NCBI RefSeq assembly: GCF_024055575.1 | Contig: NZ_JAMXOE010000013.1 | Coordinates: 62,001 to 126,000 of the forward strand | DNA from: Mucilaginibacter flavidus | GTDB lineage: Bacteria; Bacteroidota; Bacteroidia; Sphingobacteriales; Sphingobacteriaceae | DNA length: 64,000 nucleotides | Direction: 5' to 3' | Part shown: piece after piece, positions 58,859-64,000 of the stretch | How positions within the stretch are numbered: the first letter of the stretch is position 1 | Layout: every line of letters begins with the position of its first letter | Notes under the pieces: generated by a model | Seen by the model: only the letters and a program-made list of their open reading frames with translations | The model's database searches: none | Told to the model about the DNA's origin: nothing | Program-made: the position numbers and the translations under genes

Positions 58859-59905
58859 ATGCGGAAAAAGATATTATTTATCACCGGCTCCATCAATCAA
58901 ACCACACAGATGCACCAGATATCGCGGCACCTGCAGCAGTACGATTGCTGGTTTAGCCAGATGTTTCCCAACTCCCAATTTTTAAAGACCATTATAAAAC
59001 ATACGCGGCTTGCCGATGGAACAGTATTAACGGGCCAGTTTCGGAAAAACTCCGAAAACTACCTGTCATCGCAGGGTTTGCAGATTGATTACGGTGCGCA
59101 ATTAAACAAGTATGACCTTGTGGTTTATTGCTCGGACATGGTGGTAGACCCTAAGTTTAAGGATGCCAAAACGATTTGGGTGCAGGAGGGGATGATTGAT
59201 AAACGCACCATATTAACCGGGATTGTAAAGGCGCTGGGTGTTGCCCCTTATTTTACCGGCGATACATCATTAAATGGTTCGACCAACCAATGCGACATTT
59301 ACTGTGCCGCATCCGAAGGATATAAAAATCATTTTACTAAATATGGCACAGCAGCAGAGAAATTAATTGTAACCGGGATACCGAATTACGATAATCATGT
59401 TGAGTATGTAAAAAACGATTTCCCGTTTCGTGATTATGTGATGGTGGCGACGTCGGACATGCGAGAAACCTATCGTTTTGAAAACCGTGTGGCGTTTATA
59501 AAAAAGGCGGTTAAAATAGCTGCCGGCCGGCCTATGCTTTTTAAACTGCACCCGAATGAAAAGTTCGACAGGGCCGAAGCCGAGATCCGCAAGTATGCAC
59601 CCGCCGGAACATTGGTATTTAACAGCGGCAACACCAGCCACATGATAGCCAATTGCTGCGAACTGGTAACGCAGTATTCGACAGTAGTTTATACCGGCAT
59701 TTCGCTGGGTAAAAAAGTGCATTCGTGTTTTAATGTGGATGAATTGAAGCGCTTGTCGCCCGTGCAAAACGGCGGCACGTCGGCAATAAACATCGCCCAG
59801 GTTTGCAGCGCATTTATAGAGTTTGAGGGGAAGAAAGAAGATTTCGTTCCGGCGTTTATACCGCTGCCTGTGGCCATGCCGGATTACGAGTGTGAATACG
59901 CATAA
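58859..59905 (+). CDS. GT-B-like glycosyl/polyol-phosphate transferase of a surface-sugar locus
   Basis: A 348-residue cytosolic protein. ILFITGSINQTTQMHQI opens a Rossmann domain; the C-terminal half has a GT-B-type substrate site: GRPMLFKLHPNEKFDRAE and ELVTQYSTVVYTGISLGKKV, motifs shared with CDP-glycerol glycerophosphotransferases and LipB/KpsC-type transferases. ATG at 58859 is chosen over an upstream TTG. It is first in a run of five genes with a cytidylyltransferase, transketolase pair and aminotransferase, so it likely attaches or moves the sugar they make. Confidence 0.7.
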   Translation: MRKKILFITGSINQTTQMHQISRHLQQYDCWFSQMFPNSQFLKTIIKHTRLADGTVLTGQFRKNSENYLSSQGLQIDYGAQLNKYDLVVYCSDMVVDPKFKDAKTIWVQEGMIDKRTILTGIVKALGVAPYFTGDTSLNGSTNQCDIYCAASEGYKNHFTKYGTAAEKLIVTGIPNYDNHVEYVKNDFPFRDYVMVATSDMRETYRFENRVAFIKKAVKIAAGRPMLFKLHPNEKFDRAEAEIRKYAPAGTLVFNSGNTSHMIANCCELVTQYSTVVYTGISLGKKVHSCFNVDELKRLSPVQNGGTSAINIAQVCSAFIEFEGKKEDFVPAFIPLPVAMPDYECEYA

Positions 59906-59921
59906 CAGCATTGCAGAGGGT

Positions 59922-60731
59922 ATGGGGTTAAAAATAGTGATCGTTGTACAGGCCCGGATGTCGTCGAGCCGTTTATCGGGGAAGGTTATGCTCCCGGTTT
60001 TAGGGAAAAGCCTGCTCTACCGCATGATTGAACGGCTGAAGCTGGTGCGCAACGAAGTACAACTGGTAGTCGCTACATCGCATAAGGGGGATGATGATAT
60101 CATCGAATACGAATCCTTAAAAATGGGGGTGCCCTGCTTCAGGGGCGACCTTAATAATTTGCTCGACCGGCATTACCAGGCAGCAAAAGCATTTGAAGCT
60201 GATATCGTGCTTAAAATACCGTCCGATTGCCCGCTTATCGACCCTCAAATTGTTGACAACGTGCTTGATGTTTTTATGGCCGATGGCGGTAAATACGACT
60301 ATGTAAGCAACCTGCACCCGGCTACTTACCCGGACGGGAACGATGTGGAGGTGATGACTATAGATTGTTTAAAAAGGGCGTGGCAGGTAGCTGTAAAACC
60401 TTTGGAACTGGAGCATACCACGCCTTATATATGGGAAAACGCCGGCAGGTTCAGGATAGGTAATGTGAGCTGGGAAACAGGGCTCGATTATTCCATGTCG
60501 CACCGCTTTACCATCGATTACGAAGCCGATTATCAATTTATAAAAAGGGTATTTGAAGAACTGTATGAAGCAAACCCGGCATTTACCTGTACCGACATTA
60601 TAAACCTGCTTGAGGCAAAGCCCGGGATATACAACATTAATGCACAATACGCCGGCGTAAACTGGTACCGCCATCATTTGGATGAGCTAAAAACCATTAC
60701 CGCTGAGCAGACAAAAATACCTGCAGTATAA
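59922..60731 (+). CDS. SpsF/NeuA-like cytidylyltransferase
   Basis: A 269-residue nucleotidyltransferase that should activate a sugar or sugar acid with CTP. IVIVVQARMSSSRLSGKVMLPVLGKSLLYRM is the SpsF signature with the nucleotide-binding QARxxSxRLxGK; ADIVLKIPSDCPLIDPQIVD carries the metal Asp. The frame is open further upstream, overlapping the preceding gene; ATG at 59922 is chosen because MGLKIVIVVQ aligns with the conserved start, GTG at 59892 is the alternative. Ten bases before the next gene. Confidence 0.85.
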   Translation: MGLKIVIVVQARMSSSRLSGKVMLPVLGKSLLYRMIERLKLVRNEVQLVVATSHKGDDDIIEYESLKMGVPCFRGDLNNLLDRHYQAAKAFEADIVLKIPSDCPLIDPQIVDNVLDVFMADGGKYDYVSNLHPATYPDGNDVEVMTIDCLKRAWQVAVKPLELEHTTPYIWENAGRFRIGNVSWETGLDYSMSHRFTIDYEADYQFIKRVFEELYEANPAFTCTDIINLLEAKPGIYNINAQYAGVNWYRHHLDELKTITAEQTKIPAV

Positions 60732-60741
60732 ACCAATAATA

Positions 60742-61599
60742 ATGCACCAAACACAAATAAACCGGCTTGAAGCAACAGCTTTAAACGTACGCGAACATAT
60801 TATAAAAATGTCGACCGATGGGGGCTGCTTTGTTGGCGCCTCACTGTCGGCTGCCGATTTGATAGTTTACCTGTATTCGGAGTTTTTAAATGTAAACGCA
60901 GGAAACTTAAACGATCCAAACCGCGATTACCTGTTCCTGTCAAAGGGCCATGACGTACCAGCACTCTACGGCACATTCGCCGAATTGGGCTTGCTGGAAA
61001 AAGAGCGCCTTCAAAATCATTTAAGCCTTAACGATAATATTTACTGGCACCCCAATACAAAAATACCGGGTATCGAGTTTCATTCCGGCTCACTGGGGCA
61101 TTTGCCGTCGGTGGCAATTGGAGTGGCCATGGATATTAAAATACGTGGCGGCAGTAACAGGGTGGTTTGTATTATGGGCGATGGCGAACTGAATGAAGGT
61201 ACCTGCTGGGAGGCTGCCCTGGTGGCCAACGCCTATAAGCTTGACAATTTGATCTTCGTGATTGACCGCAACCATTTCCAGGCCAATATGGCAACGGAGG
61301 ATTTGATCCCGCTGGAGCCGCTGCACGATAAATTTACGGCATTTGGCGCCGCAGTAAAACGCATAAACGGCCACGACTTTGAGGCCCTGCACGAGGCATT
61401 TTCCGCGTGCCCATTTGAAGCCGGCAAGGTTAACGTGGTAATAGCTGACACGGTTAGGGGCAAAGGCCTGCCCAGCATTGAGCGCCGCGCCGACAGGTGG
61501 TTCTGCAATTTTAACGCCGAAGAAGTTGACAGCCTGCTGAAAGAACTGCACGGCGAGCACACCACACAATTAACATCAGAAACTTTAGTAGTGAGGTAA
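60742..61599 (+). CDS. transketolase, N-terminal (TPP-binding) subunit
   Basis: A 285-residue subunit holding the thiamine-diphosphate domain. DYLFLSKGHDVPALYG gives the active-site His and Lys region, GIEFHSGSLGHLPSVAIG follows, and GDGELNEGTCWEAALVA is the TPP motif, with VIDRNHFQANMATEDL after it. Split transketolase subunits are common in sugar clusters, where they make branched or ulose sugars from ketol donors. It is co-transcribed with its C-terminal partner, which starts 2 bases after its stop. Confidence 0.92.
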   Translation: MHQTQINRLEATALNVREHIIKMSTDGGCFVGASLSAADLIVYLYSEFLNVNAGNLNDPNRDYLFLSKGHDVPALYGTFAELGLLEKERLQNHLSLNDNIYWHPNTKIPGIEFHSGSLGHLPSVAIGVAMDIKIRGGSNRVVCIMGDGELNEGTCWEAALVANAYKLDNLIFVIDRNHFQANMATEDLIPLEPLHDKFTAFGAAVKRINGHDFEALHEAFSACPFEAGKVNVVIADTVRGKGLPSIERRADRWFCNFNAEEVDSLLKELHGEHTTQLTSETLVVR

Positions 61600-61601
61600 C
61601 C

Positions 61602-62540
61602 ATGACTTACGAAGAATTATTAACCGAAACCGCCCTGAACGACGATCGCTTTATAGTGATGACGGCCGAAAACAGGGCTTTAGTGCGCAATATACCAGCC
61701 AAATTAGGAAACAGGTTTATCGACACCGGCATAACCGAACAAACCATGATCGGCGCGGCCGCCGGTCTTGCGCTGCGCGGCCGTATACCGGTTGTGCACG
61801 CGCTTGCATCCTTTTTATCTATGCGGGCATTTGAGTTTATCCGTACAGATGCGGGCATCCCCAAACTGCCGGTTAAGCTGAGCAGCTTTATACCTGGGTT
61901 TTTGTCGGACGGAAACGGCCCGACGCACCAGGCGCTTGAAGACATCGCCCTGATGTGCGGCATCCCAAACATGACGGTTTTTGCGCCGGCAGATGAGGAC
62001 GACCTGGTAAAAATGCTGCCGCAGGTATGGAAGCACCCCAATCCTTCATACGTACGCATCAACACCCGGAAAACCGATTACGCGCACGCACCTTTTGAGT
62101 GGGGAAAAGCAGAAGTTGTTTCTATTGGTGAAGATGTTACCATATTAACCTATGGGCTGTTGTTTGAACAGGCATTGATAGCGGCCGAAGTTTTAAAAAG
62201 CGAAGGGTTGAGCGTAGGCCTTATAAACATGCGCAGCCTAAAGCCGGTTGACGAACGCGCCATACTGGAAGCCACGCGCGAAAGCCGCCTCACCATAACG
62301 CTGGAAGACCATTTTCAAACAGGCGGCCTTTACAGTATAGTCGCCACCGTGCTGCTTAAGCATGGGCTTACCGCCAATGTATTGCCAATTGCATTGAATG
62401 AACGATGGTTTAAGCCATCGCTGTTGCCAAATGTGCTGCAGCACGAAGGTTTCACCGGGAAGCAAGTCGCCGAAAGAATATTGGGTTACAAAACTTTTTT
62501 CACTCAGCCTAAAATGGCCGTTCCTGAATTTTCAGAATAA
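61602..62540 (+). CDS. transketolase, C-terminal (pyrimidine-binding) subunit
   Basis: A 312-residue partner subunit. RFIDTGITEQTMIGAAAGLALRG is the Glu-containing pyrimidine-domain motif (GITEQ), and LKPVDERAILEATRESRLTITLEDHFQTGG covers the C-terminal domain. Together with the N-terminal subunit it makes a full transketolase in two chains. Located between the N-terminal subunit and the aminotransferase, 2 and 11 bases apart. Confidence 0.92.
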   Translation: MTYEELLTETALNDDRFIVMTAENRALVRNIPAKLGNRFIDTGITEQTMIGAAAGLALRGRIPVVHALASFLSMRAFEFIRTDAGIPKLPVKLSSFIPGFLSDGNGPTHQALEDIALMCGIPNMTVFAPADEDDLVKMLPQVWKHPNPSYVRINTRKTDYAHAPFEWGKAEVVSIGEDVTILTYGLLFEQALIAAEVLKSEGLSVGLINMRSLKPVDERAILEATRESRLTITLEDHFQTGGLYSIVATVLLKHGLTANVLPIALNERWFKPSLLPNVLQHEGFTGKQVAERILGYKTFFTQPKMAVPEFSE

Positions 62541-62551
62541 AAAAATTGATT

Positions 62552-63907
62552 ATGCCAAACACTGTAAAATTTAACCCCGATTACCCCGAAATAACTCAAT
62601 CAAACAGCCTTTACGAACGCGCCTTAAAGGTGCAGAAGCCGGTTACGCAAACCCTGGCAAAAGGCCCGGGCCAGTTTACTAATGGTGTTGCCCCCAAGTA
62701 CATTAAACGCGGGCAGGGTTCGCACGTATGGGATGTTGATGGTAACGAGTATATCGACTTCAATTCGGCAATAGGCCCTATTTCACTGGGTTACGCTTAT
62801 CCCGCAGTTGATGAGGCGATAAAAAAGCAACTGGCTGATGGTATCACCTTTTCGCTGATGCACCCGCTGGAGGTTGAGCTTTCGGAGTTGATACAGGAAG
62901 TTATACCCAATGCCGAGGCGGTAAAAATATCGAAGACCGGGGCAGATGTATGTTCCGCAGCCATTCGCGTTGCCCGCGCCTTTACCGGTCGCGACAAAAT
63001 ATTTTGCTGTGGCTACCACGGCTGGCACGATTGGTATATCGGTATTACCAGCCGTAATGCCGGTATCCCTGAGGCTATCCAAAACATGACGTATACCTTC
63101 GAGTATAACGACATTGAAGCCATAAAAGCTGCGTTGGATGAAACCGTTGCCGCGCTGATTTTGGAGCCGTTTATTTTTGAAGCGCCTAAACCAGGCTTTT
63201 TGAAAGAACTGGCCGAAGTATGCAAAGCCAACGGAACGCTGTTAATTTTTGATGAAATGTGGACCGGTTTCCGCATTGCCATAGGCGGTGCACAGGAATA
63301 TTTTGATGTGAAGGCCGACCTTGCCGTGTACTCAAAAGCCTGCGCCAACGGCATGCCGATAGCACTGCTTACGGGTCGCGCCGATGTAATGGAGTTGTTC
63401 AACTCGGAGGTGTTTAGCTACACCACCTTTGGCGGCGAGGCGCTGTCGCTGGCTGCCTGTATTGCTACCATAAATGAACTGCGAGATAAAAATGTACCAC
63501 AGTATCTTGACGAAAAAGGCGCGCTGCTGAAAGACGGCTACAACACCCTCGCCATTGAAATGGGCACGGATATCTACACGCGCTGTATAGGCTACAACTG
63601 CCGTTCAATGGTGACATTTACCCCCGAAGCAGGCAATGCCCTTGAGGTAAAAACCCTGATGCAGCAGGAGATGATAAAGCGCGGCGTATTATGGGCCGGC
63701 TTCCATAACATGTGCTATAGCCATAGCGATGAGGACATAGCCTACACCCTTTCAGCCTATCGCGATGTAATGCCAATAATGAAAGAGGCTATACAAAGCG
63801 GCAACGTTAAACAGTACCTAAAAGGCGATGTGCTGGAGGCTGTTTTCCGCAAGGTGAGCAATTACAATATCAAACCAAAGAAAATCATTAGTTCATTGGT
63901 TCAATAG
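62552..63907 (+). CDS. class III (glutamate-1-semialdehyde-type) aminotransferase
   Basis: A 451-residue PLP enzyme. GAPKYIKRGQGSHVWDVDGNEY and TGADVCSAAIRVARAFTGRD follow the class III layout; K262 in AVYSKACANGMP is the PLP lysine; IFDEMWTGFRI contains the Asp that binds the pyridine N. It resembles GSAM and the sugar aminotransferases of spore-coat and surface-glycan clusters more than HemL proper. ATG at 62552 is preferred to one two codons upstream. The last residues (ISSLVQ) fall in the left arm of a word repeat. Confidence 0.88.
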   Translation: MPNTVKFNPDYPEITQSNSLYERALKVQKPVTQTLAKGPGQFTNGVAPKYIKRGQGSHVWDVDGNEYIDFNSAIGPISLGYAYPAVDEAIKKQLADGITFSLMHPLEVELSELIQEVIPNAEAVKISKTGADVCSAAIRVARAFTGRDKIFCCGYHGWHDWYIGITSRNAGIPEAIQNMTYTFEYNDIEAIKAALDETVAALILEPFIFEAPKPGFLKELAEVCKANGTLLIFDEMWTGFRIAIGGAQEYFDVKADLAVYSKACANGMPIALLTGRADVMELFNSEVFSYTTFGGEALSLAACIATINELRDKNVPQYLDEKGALLKDGYNTLAIEMGTDIYTRCIGYNCRSMVTFTPEAGNALEVKTLMQQEMIKRGVLWAGFHNMCYSHSDEDIAYTLSAYRDVMPIMKEAIQSGNVKQYLKGDVLEAVFRKVSNYNIKPKKIISSLVQ

Positions 63908-63984
63908 TTCATTGGTGGGCATAGCAACCTTTAATAACGAAAAGATACTAATGAACTAATGAGCAAGTGAACTAATGAACAACC
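63888..63984. repeat. word-repeat hairpin at the right end of the window
   Basis: Left arm 63888-63919 (TTAGTTCATTGGTTCAATAG...) overlaps the aminotransferase stop codon; right arm 63946-63984 is the complement (CTAATGAACTAATGAGCAAG...). The word is TTAGTTCATT. Confidence 0.75.
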
Positions 63985-64000
63985 TTTTCTCACTAAAAGA

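Noticed and set aside
62552..63907. Second hemL
   Set aside because: Although class III and GSAM-like, it sits in a sugar cluster and lacks the full HemL N-terminal signature found at 36948.
22652..63984. Word repeats as CRISPR arrays
   Set aside because: No constant repeat with unique spacers; arms are degenerate tandem words with a complementary second arm and no cas genes are present.

Overview
The window looks like chromosomal DNA of a Bacteroidota member of the Sphingobacteriaceae, most like Mucilaginibacter or Pedobacter; this is inferred from content, not from a search. Pointers are TonB-dependent uptake, a type IX secretion (gliding-type) C-terminal domain, GH20 and GH36 secreted glycosidases, a 7TMR-DISM kinase, GIN-domain and DNRLRE-domain proteins, and promoters of the TTG-N19-TAnnTTTG type. 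Shine-Dalgarno sequences are mostly weak or absent. No prophage, integron, CRISPR array or rRNA operon was seen.

Layout. 1-1205: end of an Lhr-like helicase and two tiny membrane proteins. 1728-7380: TonB receptor, secreted GH20 hexosaminidase and a GIN-domain protein. 7381-8300: a REP-associated tyrosine transposase (RAYT) flanked by its palindromes. 8543-11674: AsmA-like protein. 11765-17688: a signalling block (REC protein, REC, REC-histidine kinase, 7TMR-DISM histidine kinase, methyltransferase, GNAT-fold protein). 18124-22000: DoxX protein, a free-standing tRNA-like RNA gene, a GlxA-type regulator, a Tat-exported TIM-barrel protein and a GbsR/SRPBCC/DUF5519 operon. 23231-25482: tRNA-Gln(CUG), mnmH and selD. 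25487-30739: assorted hydrolases, a rhodanese and small conserved proteins. 30891-42474: C5-pathway tetrapyrrole locus hemA, hemCD fusion, hemB, hemL, hemE and a HemJ-like protein, with a histidine kinase/OmpR regulator/TPR trio embedded between hemL and hemE. 42525-43832: OsmC, DUF2892 and two rhodaneses. 44050-50611: GH36 alpha-galactosidase, amidohydrolase, ECF sigma module, cupin. 50893-58646: T9SS-exported protein, SprT-like and HD proteins, OprB-type porin, YceI protein, APC permease. 58859-64000: a surface-sugar locus (GT-B-like protein, SpsF-type cytidylyltransferase, split transketolase, class III aminotransferase).

How it works together. HemA and HemL make 5-aminolevulinate from glutamyl-tRNA; HemB, HemCD and HemE carry it to coproporphyrinogen III, and the HemJ-like protein would act later at protoporphyrinogen. 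The embedded two-component system may sense a cue tied to haem or redox state. The 12206-17688 block has the composition of a self-contained small-molecule signalling module (a synthase-like GNAT fold, a methyltransferase, a membrane sensor kinase and REC outputs). This is an inference from fold and neighbourhood.

Intergenic DNA is unusually structured. Four hairpin classes occur: RAYT/REP palindromes, CCCC(T)/(A)GGGG elements placed at stop codons, MITE-like perfect inverted repeats, and about ten hairpins whose two arms are short degenerate word repeats, a different word at each locus. Almost every non-overlapping junction from hemB to hemJ is filled by one of these.
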